A stretch of DNA of 64,000 nucleotides from Kribbella caucasensis (GCF_004361855.1 NZ_SNWQ01000007.1:1-64000); one strand, 5' to 3'. Counted from the first letter of the stretch, positions 42,999-51,421 are shown. The notes: generated from the letters alone by a model not told the origin. Numbers and translations: made by a program.

Positions 42999-44197
42999 GC
43001 GCCCGGGTCGCCAAGTGGCTCGCCTGGAGCCTGTTCGGGCTCTTCGTCGGGCTGGCCGCGGCAACGCCTGTGCTCGTGGCGGTTCGCCACGGCAACGCGT
43101 CCGACGCGCTGGTCGCGATCGGGATCGGCTTCGCACTCGTCGGTGCGCTGGTGGCGTCACGGCACCCCACGAACGCGGTGGGATGGCTGCTTCTCGTTGC
43201 CGCTGTCGCCCTGGGCCTGGACACGTTCATGACCGTCTACGTCAGCCGGGCGTCGTTGCCCGGCGCGGCGTTCGCGGGGTGGTTCAGCAGTTGGTTGCTC
43301 TTCGTATGGCTCTATCTCCCCGCGCTGTTCCTCACCCTGGTGTTCCCGGCGGGCCGGCTGCTGTCGCGCCGGTGGCGGACAGTCGTCTGGCTCGGGGTGG
43401 GCGCTGTCGCGGCCAACGTCGTCGGCACCGCCTTCGCCCCGGGCGTTCTCGATATCAGCGCCGACCGCCCGATCCGCAACCCGCTCGGCGTCGAAGGACC
43501 GGTCGGCCGTGCGCTTCCCTGGGTGTCCGGGGCGGGCGAGGTGCTCGCCGGCGCCGCACTCGTTCTCGGTGGGCTCTGTCTTGTCCTGCGACTGCGGCGA
43601 TCGCGCGGGCGCGAGCGTCAGCAGGTCACTTGGTTCGCCTATGTCTGCATGCTGGCGCTCGTCCCGTTCGTCGTCCTCGTGTGGGTCAGCGTGCTCGCCG
43701 GCGATCAGGACGCTCCATGGCTGAACGCACTCGCCCTGATCGCCTGGTGGTCACTCGTCGTCCTGATCCTGGTCGGCCTGCCGTCGGCCATCGGCATCGC
43801 GATCCTGCGTCATCAGCTGTACGACATCGCCGTCGTCATCAACCGGACCCTCGTGTACGGCGCCCTGACCCTGACACTCGGTGCGTCGTACCTCGGGAGC
43901 GTGCTGCTCCTCCAAGTGGTGCTGAACCCGTTGACGCAGGGGTCGGGTCTGGCCGTGGCGGTGTCGACCCTGGCGGTGGCGGGCTTGTTCCGTCCGGCGC
44001 GGCGCCGGATCCAGCTGGTGGTGGATCGGCGGTTCTTCCGGCACAAGTACGACGCCGCGCGGACCCTGCAGGCCTTCGGATCCCGGCTGCGAGACCAGCT
44101 GGATGTCGATGCGCTGGGCAACGATCTGCAAGTCGTGGTGCGCGACACCATGCAACCGGCTCACGTGTCCCTCTGGCTGCGGAGGGCCGACCGATGA
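42995..44197 (+). CDS. Receptor-like polytopic membrane protein, paralog 2 of 4
   Basis: This 400-aa protein is coupled to paralog 1 by ATGA. Its N-terminal membrane half differs strongly from the others ('GLFVGLAAATPVLVAVRHGN'), while the second half is conserved: 'LRHQLYDIAVVINRTLVYGA', 'VDRRFFRHKYDAARTLQAF' and 'DTMQPAHVSLWLRR'. This pattern suggests different sensing ends joined to a common output end. No catalytic motif is present. Confidence 0.8.
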   Translation: MSARVAKWLAWSLFGLFVGLAAATPVLVAVRHGNASDALVAIGIGFALVGALVASRHPTNAVGWLLLVAAVALGLDTFMTVYVSRASLPGAAFAGWFSSWLLFVWLYLPALFLTLVFPAGRLLSRRWRTVVWLGVGAVAANVVGTAFAPGVLDISADRPIRNPLGVEGPVGRALPWVSGAGEVLAGAALVLGGLCLVLRLRRSRGRERQQVTWFAYVCMLALVPFVVLVWVSVLAGDQDAPWLNALALIAWWSLVVLILVGLPSAIGIAILRHQLYDIAVVINRTLVYGALTLTLGASYLGSVLLLQVVLNPLTQGSGLAVAVSTLAVAGLFRPARRRIQLVVDRRFFRHKYDAARTLQAFGSRLRDQLDVDALGNDLQVVVRDTMQPAHVSLWLRRADR

Positions 44198-45372
44198 GCG
44201 CCCGTACCGCAGCGCTCCTGGCCTGGAGTCTCGGTGGCGTGGCCGTGGCGCTGACCGCGATCGCCATCGGTCTGACTGCCGCCGCCGGGACGATCGGGTT
44301 GGGCTGGGGAGACCTGACTGTTGTGATGGTGCTGGTGTTCTGCACCGTCGGGATCCTGATCGCGCGACGGCATCCGCGGAATCCGATCGGCTGGATCTTC
44401 TGCGCGTCCGCGGTGGTCAACGGCCTCGGATCCTTGGCCAGGAGCTACGCGGACTACCGGCAGGCCGGGGCAGGTTCGGCCGGCTCCTTGGCGGAGGCTG
44501 CGGCGTCGTACGCCACCGTCTCGTGGATTCCGGCAATCCTGGTGCCGGCGACGTACCTGCCCTTGCTGTTCCCGGACGGCCGGCTGCTCTCCGGACGATG
44601 GCGACCGGTGGCGTGGTGTGGCGTGCTTGGTATCGCCGGACTCTTCGTTGCCAGCGCCACGAGGCCGGGTGCGCTCGAGGATTTCCCCACCCTGACGAAC
44701 CCGTACGCGGTCGACAGCGTGGTACGAACGATCAGCGAGGGTGTGACCGCGCTGACGGTACTGGGCGTCCTCGTCGCCTCGTCGCTGTCGCTGATCCTGC
44801 GGTTCCGCAGAGCCGGCTACGAGCAGCGCCAGCAGATCAAATGGCTGGTCTGGGCCGGCGCCCTGGCTGCCGCGACGATCGCGATCGGCACAGCCGGCTA
44901 CGAGCTTCTCACTCCCGCAGTGGCCAACGCCGCGATCCTGCTCAGCGTTCTCGGTCTGCCCGTCGCGACAGGTATCGGCATCCTGCGCCATCGCCTGTAC
45001 GACGTCGACGTGGTGATCAACCGCACGATCGTGTACGGCGCCCTGACCGTGACGCTGGCCGCCGGATATCTGGGCAGTGTGCTGCTGCTCCAACTGCTGT
45101 TGCGTCCGGTGACGCAGGGCTCGGGACCGGCCGTGGCGGTGTCGACTCTGGCGGTCGCGGCCCTGTTCCGCCCGGTGCGCTCGCGGATCCAGGCGGGGGT
45201 CGACCGACGCTTCTTCCGGCGCCGGTACGACGCGGCGCGGACCCTCGAGGCGTTCGGGGTACGGTTGCGTGAGCAACTGGATCTCGATGCACTGGGCAAC
45301 GACCTGCAAGTCGTGGTGCGTGACACGATGCAGCCGACCCAGGTGACGCTGTGGCTGCGGAGTCGGCGATGA
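44194..45372 (+). CDS. Receptor-like polytopic membrane protein, paralog 3 of 4
   Basis: The product has 392 aa and overlaps paralog 2 by ATGA. The N-terminal half carries its own loops ('RSYADYRQAGAGSAGSLAEA'). The shared output segment has 'LRHRLYDVDVVINRTIVYGA', 'VDRRFFRRRYDAARTLEAF' and a final 'DTMQPTQVTLWLRSRR'. The protein ends within a few residues of the same point as its paralogs, so truncation before a kinase is a fixed feature rather than damage. Confidence 0.8.
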   Translation: MSARTAALLAWSLGGVAVALTAIAIGLTAAAGTIGLGWGDLTVVMVLVFCTVGILIARRHPRNPIGWIFCASAVVNGLGSLARSYADYRQAGAGSAGSLAEAAASYATVSWIPAILVPATYLPLLFPDGRLLSGRWRPVAWCGVLGIAGLFVASATRPGALEDFPTLTNPYAVDSVVRTISEGVTALTVLGVLVASSLSLILRFRRAGYEQRQQIKWLVWAGALAAATIAIGTAGYELLTPAVANAAILLSVLGLPVATGIGILRHRLYDVDVVINRTIVYGALTVTLAAGYLGSVLLLQLLLRPVTQGSGPAVAVSTLAVAALFRPVRSRIQAGVDRRFFRRRYDAARTLEAFGVRLREQLDLDALGNDLQVVVRDTMQPTQVTLWLRSRR

Positions 45373-46574
45373 GACGCCGGCTGCCTTGGTTGGTGTGGGC
45401 CCCGACGATCCTGCTCGTACTGCTGGGCACCGTTGGGCTCACGGTCACGACCTGGAGCGGTCCGGCGGACCTGGCGTGGGCGATCGCCTTCGGACTCCTC
45501 GGCCTCGCCTCGGCCAGCACGGGGGCGGTTGTCGCGAGCCGTATTCCGCACAACGCCGTGGGCTGGATCCTGCTCGCACTCGGTGCCGGGGTCGGGTGGC
45601 TGTTCGCGCCGGAGGCCTATGCCGAGCTGAGCCGGGTCAGGGAGGCCGGTCCGCTGCCGGGCGCCCAGTGGGCAGCATGGGTCGGCAGTTGGGCCGGCGT
45701 TCCGGTGATCTTCGGGCTCACCACCTTCCTGTTCTTGCTCTTCCCCACCGGCCGGCTGCCGTCGCGACGATGGCGTTGGGCCGGTTGGTTCGTCGCTGTC
45801 TGCATCACCCTGGCGACGGTCGCCGTGGCACTCGCACCGGACGAGATCGACACCGGCTACGACAACCCGGTCACGCCTGCGGGCGAGGGAGCCGAGCTCG
45901 TCCGCTGGCTGTTGGACATCACCGACCTGCTCGCTCTTCCGGTGCTGGTGACCGCCGCGGCCGCCTTGGTCGTACGCCTGCGACGATCGCGAGGCGTCGA
46001 ACGCCAACAGCTCAAATGGTTCACCTACGCCGCCTTGATCGCCGGCGTGGGGCTCGGCGGCGGCAGCGCAATCCCTGCCGGGTCGGCGGCGGACGCCGCC
46101 TTCCTTGCCGGGCTGCTGGCTGTGGCAGGGCTGCCGGTCGCCGCCGGGCTGGCGATCCTGCGATACCGCCTCTACGACATCGACGTGGTGATCAACAGAA
46201 CGTTGGTGTACGGCGCCCTGACGGTGACGCTGGGTACGGCATACCTCGGGAGTGTCCTGCTGCTGCAATTGGTGTTGCGGCCGGTGACACAGGGCTCGGG
46301 TCTGGCTGTGGCGGTGTCGACGCTGGCAGTGGCGGGACTGTTCCGCCCCGTGCGGTCGCGGATCCAGGCGGGGGTCGACCGGCGCTTCTTCCGACGCCGG
46401 TACGACGCGGCGCGGACGCTGGCTGCGTTCGGCGTACGGCTGCGCCACGAGCTCGACTTGCAGGCGCTGGCCGCCGATCTGCGCAACGTCGTTCACGACA
46501 CCATGCAGCCGACCCATGTGTCGCTGTGGCTGCGAACCGACGACCGTAACGATTCCCGGACGACGCATCAGTAG
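45369..46574 (+). CDS. Receptor-like polytopic membrane protein, paralog 4 of 4
   Basis: The product has 401 aa and overlaps paralog 3 by ATGA. It shares 'LRYRLYDIDVVINRTLVYGA', 'VDRRFFRRRYDAARTLAAFG' and 'DTMQPTHVSLWLR', then a short polar tail ('TDDRNDSRTTHQ'). An external loop contains 'APDEIDTGYDNPVTPAGEGA'. The PP2C/HATPase gene begins 13 bp after its stop, so all four receptors and the phosphatase are probably on one mRNA. Confidence 0.8.
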   Translation: MRRRLPWLVWAPTILLVLLGTVGLTVTTWSGPADLAWAIAFGLLGLASASTGAVVASRIPHNAVGWILLALGAGVGWLFAPEAYAELSRVREAGPLPGAQWAAWVGSWAGVPVIFGLTTFLFLLFPTGRLPSRRWRWAGWFVAVCITLATVAVALAPDEIDTGYDNPVTPAGEGAELVRWLLDITDLLALPVLVTAAAALVVRLRRSRGVERQQLKWFTYAALIAGVGLGGGSAIPAGSAADAAFLAGLLAVAGLPVAAGLAILRYRLYDIDVVINRTLVYGALTVTLGTAYLGSVLLLQLVLRPVTQGSGLAVAVSTLAVAGLFRPVRSRIQAGVDRRFFRRRYDAARTLAAFGVRLRHELDLQALAADLRNVVHDTMQPTHVSLWLRTDDRNDSRTTHQ

Positions 46575-46586
46575 AAAGGGCTTGTG

Positions 46587-48221
46587 ATGGTCGCATTGAG
46601 CAGCACTTTCCGCCGCCTCCGCAGGCGAACCGCCGCCGGGGCCGGTAACCCGATGCCCGAGCACCGCGCGCAACCGGCTCAGGGCGACGAGGCGTCGCCG
46701 GTCGACATCGCACCCAACGATCCGCTCCTGGCGTACCTGCAGAGCGCGAGCGGCGCGGTGGACGTGGAGGCGCTGGAGCTCGACTCGCCGGCCCTGGCAG
46801 AGCTCAAGGCCGCGGGCGTCAAGCTCGCCGTGCCGCTGGTGAGCCAGGGCGAGCTGATCGGCGTGCTGAACCTCGGGCCGCGCCGGTCCGAGCAGGAGTA
46901 CTCCAGCGACGACCGCAAACTGCTCGACAACCTCGCCGCGCAGGCTGCGCCGGCCCTGCGGGTCGGCCAGTTGGTCCGCCAGCAACAGGCCGAGGCCCGC
47001 ACCCGCCAGCGCTTCGAACAAGAGCTCGAGGTCGCCCGGCTGATCCAGCAGAACTTCCTGCCCAAACAACTTCCTGAGCTGTCCGGCTGGCAGGTCGCGG
47101 CCTGCTACCAGCCTGCGCGCGAGGTGGGCGGCGACTTCTATGACGTGATCGCTCTGGCCGGCGGCCAGGTCGGCTTCGTCATCGGCGATGTCACCGACAA
47201 GGGCGTACCGGCAGCGCTGGTGATGGCCGCCACCCGCAGCGTGCTGCGTGCCTCCGCCCAGCGACTGGTCGACCCCGGCGAGGTGCTCGAGCGGGTGAAC
47301 GAGCACCTCTGCCCGGACATGCCCGCAAAGATGTTCGTCACCTGCCTGTACGGCGTTCTCGACCCGGCCACCGGCCACTTCCGGTTCGCCAATGCCGGGC
47401 ACGACCTGCCGTACGTCAAGACAGCCCTGGGCTCGGTCGAGCTGCGCGCCCGCGGCATGCCGCTGGGTCTGATGACCGGGATGAAGTACGAGGAGCGAGA
47501 GACGATGCTTGCGCCCGGCGACTCGTTGCTGCTGCACTCCGACGGCATCGTCGAGGCGCACGATCCACAGGGACAGATGTTCGGCTTCCCGCGCCTCAAG
47601 GAGGCGGTGGCGCGGTACCCGGGCGGTGGCGAGCTCATCGACCTCGTGCTTGCGGACCTGCATGTCCATACCGGACCTGATGCCGAGCAGGAGGACGACA
47701 TCACCATGGTCGTGCTGCAACGGGAGCCGGCTCACGGCGACAGCCCCAACGGCAAGGTCATCGGGAAGCTGCTCGCCGAGTTCGAGGTGCCGAGTGTCCA
47801 GGGCAACGAGCGGATGGCTCTCGAACGAGTCGCCGCCACGGTGGCTCCGCTCGGCCTCGCACCCGCCCGGCTCCGCCGCCTGGAGACCGCGGTCGCCGAG
47901 GCCACGATGAACGCGATGGAGCACGGCAACTCCTACCGCGCCGACCGCCCGGTCACGGTCCGTGTGTACGCCGAGCCCGGCAGGATCCGCGTCGAGGTCG
48001 CCGACCTCGGTGGTGCCCGGTCGGCCCCCGACCAGGTCGAGGTGCCGGACCTGGAGGCGAAGCTCGCAGGCCTCCAACGGCCGCGCGGCTGGGGACTGTT
48101 CCTGATCAAGAACATGGTCGACGAGGCGCGCGAGTCCGGCGACGGGGAACGCCACACCGTCGAGCTCGTCATGCACCTCGAACCGAAGCTGAAGGAAGGA
48201 GACGACGATGACGACACGTGA
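46587..48221 (+). CDS. GAF-like, PP2C (SpoIIE/RsbU) phosphatase and HATPase (RsbW-like) fusion
   Basis: The product has 544 aa. Residues ~40-130 resemble a GAF domain. A coiled-coil linker ('QQQAEARTRQRFEQELEVAR') leads to a PP2C domain with metal-binding 'PAREVGGDFYDV' (177-188) and 'IGDVTDKGVPAAL' (199-211). The C-terminal ~160 residues are a GHKL ATPase with N-box 'AVAEATMNAMEHGNSYRADR' and G-box 'RGWGLFLIKNMVDE'. Phosphatase and kinase of a partner-switching module therefore share one chain. ATG 46587 is used; GTG 46584 would add one residue. It overlaps the first STAS gene. Confidence 0.9.
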   Translation: MVALSSTFRRLRRRTAAGAGNPMPEHRAQPAQGDEASPVDIAPNDPLLAYLQSASGAVDVEALELDSPALAELKAAGVKLAVPLVSQGELIGVLNLGPRRSEQEYSSDDRKLLDNLAAQAAPALRVGQLVRQQQAEARTRQRFEQELEVARLIQQNFLPKQLPELSGWQVAACYQPAREVGGDFYDVIALAGGQVGFVIGDVTDKGVPAALVMAATRSVLRASAQRLVDPGEVLERVNEHLCPDMPAKMFVTCLYGVLDPATGHFRFANAGHDLPYVKTALGSVELRARGMPLGLMTGMKYEERETMLAPGDSLLLHSDGIVEAHDPQGQMFGFPRLKEAVARYPGGGELIDLVLADLHVHTGPDAEQEDDITMVVLQREPAHGDSPNGKVIGKLLAEFEVPSVQGNERMALERVAATVAPLGLAPARLRRLETAVAEATMNAMEHGNSYRADRPVTVRVYAEPGRIRVEVADLGGARSAPDQVEVPDLEAKLAGLQRPRGWGLFLIKNMVDEARESGDGERHTVELVMHLEPKLKEGDDDDDT

Positions 48222-48573
48222 AGCGCTCGCCCACGTACGCCGGCGGGACGGCGTAGCGGTCATCGAACTGGTCGGTGATCTCAACGCCGCTGCCGAGTCC
48301 GCACTGGACGAAGCCTGGACCGCCGCGACGTCCGTGCGGCCCGATGCCGTGGTGCTCAGCTTCGAGAACAGCGGCTACATCAACTCGACCGGCATCGCCC
48401 TCGTGGTCGGCCTGCTCGCCAGCGCGCGGCTACACCGCATCCCGATCCGGGCGTACGGCCTCACCGACCACTACCGCGAGATCTTCGAGATCACCCGGCT
48501 GGCCGACTTCATGGCGATCGACACCGACGAGGACAGCGCAGTACAGGGCGCGGGAGGGGACAGAGATGGCTGA
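48208..48573 (+). CDS. STAS-domain protein (anti-sigma antagonist type), phosphorylatable
   Basis: The product has 121 aa. The STAS phosphorylation loop reads Y-I-N-S-T-G (57-62); Thr61 occupies the place of Ser58 of SpoIIAA (D-S-S-G), so it should be a kinase/phosphatase substrate. The gene overlaps the end of the PP2C/HATPase gene by 14 bp and the second STAS gene by 8 bp, implying coupled synthesis of the three proteins. Confidence 0.88.
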   Translation: MTTREALAHVRRRDGVAVIELVGDLNAAAESALDEAWTAATSVRPDAVVLSFENSGYINSTGIALVVGLLASARLHRIPIRAYGLTDHYREIFEITRLADFMAIDTDEDSAVQGAGGDRDG

Positions 48574-48916
48574 GGCAACAGCGACGTTCGACGTACGCCG
48601 GAAAGGGACGGCCGGCGTGGTCGACATCCAAGGCGACGTCACGGCAGGCTCGGAGGAGGTGCTCATGAACGCCTACGAGAGCACCGGCGATGTCACGGCG
48701 GTGATCCTCAACTTCGCGGGACTGTCGTACATGAACAGCGGCGGCATCGGCCTGCTGGTCACCCTGCTGGTGCGCGCCAGGCGGCGTTCGCAACGGCTGC
48801 TGGCGTTCGGCCTGTCCGAGCACTACCGCCAGATCTTCGAGCTGACCCGCCTCGACGAGGCGATCGGCATCCACGACACCGAGCAGGATGCGCTGGCCGC
48901 GGCCGGCGCGGCATGA
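48566..48916 (+). CDS. STAS-domain protein lacking the phospho-acceptor
   Basis: The product has 116 aa and is paralogous to the preceding STAS protein. Its loop is Y-M-N-S-G-G: Gly59 stands where the partner has Thr61, so canonical phosphorylation is not possible unless the adjacent Ser58 is used. It may be a permanently active antagonist or a scaffold. The ATG follows GGGAGGGG. Confidence 0.87.
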   Translation: MAEATATFDVRRKGTAGVVDIQGDVTAGSEEVLMNAYESTGDVTAVILNFAGLSYMNSGGIGLLVTLLVRARRRSQRLLAFGLSEHYRQIFELTRLDEAIGIHDTEQDALAAAGAA

Positions 48917-48929
48917 AGGAGCGCACGCC

Positions 48930-49751
48930 ATGACCAAGGGCAGCGATGACAAGCCCGCCGGCAGCAACGACGACGACAAGCCCGCGGCAGCGGCCAACCG
49001 TGACGCGGCCAACTGGGCCAAGACGGTCTCGCGGCTGAAGGTCTCGCAGGTGCCCGAAGGCGCCATGAACCTCAACGTGGACGGCCGGCAGCTCACCAGC
49101 CCGATCCAGGGCTTCGGGAAGATGTGGCAGAAGACCTACGAGGTGCGGCTGCCGGGTGAGCGGGTCGCACCGACCGAGCTGATCGCCACCTGGCGTCAGC
49201 ACTTCGGGGAGTTCTGGCCACCGGGCAACTACTTCTACGCACCGCTCACCGGCATCGAGCCCGGTGACGTCGCTCTCCTCAACATGCGGATGCCCGGCGG
49301 CAGCAAGCTGTCGACCGGCGTGATGGTGCTGTACGCCGACGAGGAGTCGTTCACGCTGATGACGCCGCAGGGGCACATGTTCGCCGGCTGGATCACGTTC
49401 AGCGCAGCGCAGCACGACGGCGCGACCGTCGTACAGACGCAGGTGCTGATGCGCGCCTCCGACCCGATCTTCGAACTGGCCATGATGATGGGCGGCCACG
49501 GCCAGGAGGACCGATTCTGGGGCCGGACACTCGGCAACCTGGCGGCGCACTTCGGCCATCCGGGGGCAGCTGTCGACACCAAGGTCGTCTGCGTGGACAA
49601 GAGGCGCCAATGGTCGAGGTGGCGCAACGTCTGGCACTCCTCGGCGATCCGCTCCACGATCTACCTGCTGGACGCCCCCGTCCGCGGCGCCCGGGACCTC
49701 GCACACCGGCAACGGGCCGGCAAGGGAAGGCCGTCATCGGTGGACCGATGA
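48930..49751 (+). CDS. Unknown protein of the STAS/receptor cluster, 273 aa
   Basis: The N-terminus is a charged, disordered stretch (Lys/Asp/Asn-rich, residues 1-30). A mixed alpha/beta domain follows, with aromatic-rich segments such as 'FGEFWPPGNYFYAPLTGIEP' and 'LMTPQGHMFAGWITFSAAQ'. The C-terminus is basic. The fold may be SRPBCC/START-like or a DUF1990 relative, but I cannot identify it. AAGGAG lies upstream and the gene begins 13 bp after the second STAS gene, so it belongs to the same operon and is a candidate partner or output of the system. Confidence 0.7.
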   Translation: MTKGSDDKPAGSNDDDKPAAAANRDAANWAKTVSRLKVSQVPEGAMNLNVDGRQLTSPIQGFGKMWQKTYEVRLPGERVAPTELIATWRQHFGEFWPPGNYFYAPLTGIEPGDVALLNMRMPGGSKLSTGVMVLYADEESFTLMTPQGHMFAGWITFSAAQHDGATVVQTQVLMRASDPIFELAMMMGGHGQEDRFWGRTLGNLAAHFGHPGAAVDTKVVCVDKRRQWSRWRNVWHSSAIRSTIYLLDAPVRGARDLAHRQRAGKGRPSSVDR

Positions 49752-49775
49752 GTTTTGGCCGGCGCTGTCGTTTCA
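49746..49775 (+). promoter_or_regulatory. Copy B of the dispersed 30-bp sequence, before the VOC/ECF operon
   Basis: CGATGAGTTTTGGCCGGCGC continuing to TGTCGTTTCA. It lies at the end of the preceding gene, 55 bp before the VOC gene that is coupled to an ECF sigma gene. The position suits an autoregulated ECF promoter. Copy A is at 37683. Confidence 0.45.
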
Positions 49776-49829
49776 CCATTCGACAGCGTCGGTCAGACTG
49801 TGACCGACCCGAACCGCGGGAGGCCGCAA

Positions 49830-50255
49830 ATGGACTGGAAGCTCGAACTCGTCATCGTCCCGGTGTCGGATGTGGACCGGGCCAAGAAGTTCTACACCGA
49901 GCAGCTCGGCTTTCGTGAGGACGTCGACCATCGCGCCGGCGACTCGTTCCGGGTGGTGCAGCTGACCCCACCGGGCTCGGCCTGCTCGATCACGATCGGC
50001 ACCGGCCTGACCAAGGCGGCGCCCGGGACGTACCAGGGCACCCATCTGGTGGTGAACGACATCGAGGCCGCCCGGGCGGAACTGGTCGAGCGCGGGGTCG
50101 AGGTGAGCGAGCCGTTCCACTTCACCGCCGAAGGGCAGCAGAACGGGCTGGACCCGAACCGGGCCGACTACGGGACGTTCTTGTCCTTCGAGGACCCGGA
50201 CGGCAACGGCTGGACGGTTCAGGAGGTCCATAAGACCAACCCCGACCGGCTGTGA
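49830..50255 (+). CDS. VOC-family (glyoxalase/bleomycin-resistance fold) protein
   Basis: The 141-aa protein holds paired beta-alpha-beta-beta-beta modules: 'VSDVDRAKKFYTEQLGFRED' and 'VVNDIEAARAELVERGVEVS', with 'FLSFEDPDGNGWTVQEV' at the end. Such proteins bind a metal or small molecules; the substrate is unknown. GGGAGG precedes the ATG. The stop overlaps the ECF sigma start (GTGA). VOC proteins are common partners of this sigma group. Confidence 0.88.
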   Translation: MDWKLELVIVPVSDVDRAKKFYTEQLGFREDVDHRAGDSFRVVQLTPPGSACSITIGTGLTKAAPGTYQGTHLVVNDIEAARAELVERGVEVSEPFHFTAEGQQNGLDPNRADYGTFLSFEDPDGNGWTVQEVHKTNPDRL

Positions 50256-51214
50256 GAACGCTCGAGGAGGCGGCGTTCGCGGGTGACGAGGCCGCGTTCG
50301 CCGATCTGGCCGGCCGGCATCGGCGGGAGCTCCACGTGCACTGTTACCGGATGCTGGCGTCCTTCGACGATGCGGAGGACGCCGTACAGGAGACGCTGTT
50401 GAAGGCCTGGCGCGGCCGGGACTCTTACGACGGCCGGACCTACTTCCGCGCTTGGCTCTACCGGATCGCCACCAACGTCTGCCTGGACGTGTCCCGGCGG
50501 CACGCCAGACGGCAGGCCGCGTCGCCGGGGGAGATGGTGTGGCTGCAGCCGTACCCGGACCAGTTGCTGGACGAGATCGCACCGCCGACCGATCAGCCGG
50601 ACGCGGTGGCGGTTGATCGGGAGACGATCGAACTCGCCTTCCTGGTCGCGCTGCAGTCGTTGCCGCCTCGGCAGCGGGCCGCGCTGATCGCCCGGGACGT
50701 GCTCGGCTGGCCGGCCGGTGACACGGCCGCGCTGCTGGAAACCAGCGTGGCGGCGGCGAACAGTGCCTTGCAACGAGCCCGTACGACGATGCAGCAGCAA
50801 CTGCCGGCTCGTCGTACGGACTGGAGTGCGCCGCGGCCGAGTGCCGAGGAGCGGGAACTCCTGGATCGGTTCATCGAGGCGCACGAGCGGTGCGACGCGG
50901 CGGCGGCGATCGCGATCGCGGCCGAGGACATCCGGGTCTCCATGCCGCCGGACCAGCTGACCTTCGAAGGGCTCGACGCGGTCCGTCCGTTGATGGAGCG
51001 GGCGTTCGGGCCGGACCGGGACGGCGACTGGCGGTTGGTGGCGACCTCGGCCAACCGGCTGCCGGCCGCGGCCAGCTACCTGCGCCGGCCGGGGGACACG
51101 GTGTTCCGGGCGTTCAAACTCGACGTACTCCGGATCGCCGACGGCGAGGTCGCCGAGATCACGACGTTCGGCTACTCGCGCTTCCCAGCCTTCGGCCTAC
51201 CGCAGACCCTCTGA
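50252..51214 (+). CDS. ECF sigma factor with SnoaL-like C-terminal domain (TIGR02960-like)
   Basis: The product has 320 aa. Region 2 is 'YRMLASFDDAEDAVQETLLK' and region 4 'PPRQRAALIARDVLGWPAGD'. The C-terminal ~120 residues form a SnoaL/NTF2-like domain ('ERCDAAAAIAIAAEDIRVSM'). It starts with GTG overlapping the VOC stop. No anti-sigma gene is adjacent, so the fused domain probably controls activity. The shared sequence at 49746 is its candidate target. Confidence 0.9.
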   Translation: MRTLEEAAFAGDEAAFADLAGRHRRELHVHCYRMLASFDDAEDAVQETLLKAWRGRDSYDGRTYFRAWLYRIATNVCLDVSRRHARRQAASPGEMVWLQPYPDQLLDEIAPPTDQPDAVAVDRETIELAFLVALQSLPPRQRAALIARDVLGWPAGDTAALLETSVAAANSALQRARTTMQQQLPARRTDWSAPRPSAEERELLDRFIEAHERCDAAAAIAIAAEDIRVSMPPDQLTFEGLDAVRPLMERAFGPDRDGDWRLVATSANRLPAAASYLRRPGDTVFRAFKLDVLRIADGEVAEITTFGYSRFPAFGLPQTL

Positions 51215-51263
51215 GCAACTGCGGCTGTGAGCAACCTCCGCGGCAACTTTGAGCAAACTGGCA

Positions 51264-51286
51264 GGCCCGCACTTCTCGTGCGGGCC
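51264..51286. terminator. Perfect 9-bp hairpin
   Basis: GGCCCGCAC-TTCTC-GTGCGGGCC. It lies 50 bp after the ECF sigma stop and 18 bp past the minus-strand YeaQ-like remnant, so it may terminate from both sides. There is no long T-run. Confidence 0.6.
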
Positions 51287-51304
51287 CGCTTACGAAGGCG
51301 GCTG

Positions 51305-51401
51305 TCAGCGCTTGGTACGGGCCGCCAGGCCTTCCGCGGTGCCTACCGGCATGACGGAGGCGATGACGGCGACGACGACGCTGAGGACGTTCAGCATGGT
51401 C
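51305..51401 (-). pseudogene. 3' fragment of a small membrane protein gene (YeaQ/GlsB-like), split by an IS
   Basis: On the minus strand the codons read T-M-L-N-V-L-S-V-V-V-A-V-I-A-S-V-M and continue to 'PVGTAEGLAARTKR' before TGA (51305-51307). This is a membrane-helix end without its own Shine-Dalgarno. Joined across the IS at the shared GGTC it continues the frame of the fragment at 53134-53234. It could alternatively be read as an independent 30-aa peptide from the ATG at 51397. Confidence 0.5.
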
Positions 51402-51421
51402 TAGCGAGGAACCCCGGGTGT

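Noticed and set aside
44898-48284. A 1128-codon open frame on the minus strand
   Set aside because: It is antisense to the last receptor genes and the PP2C gene, is His/Gln/Arg-rich without motifs, and exists because high GC suppresses stops.
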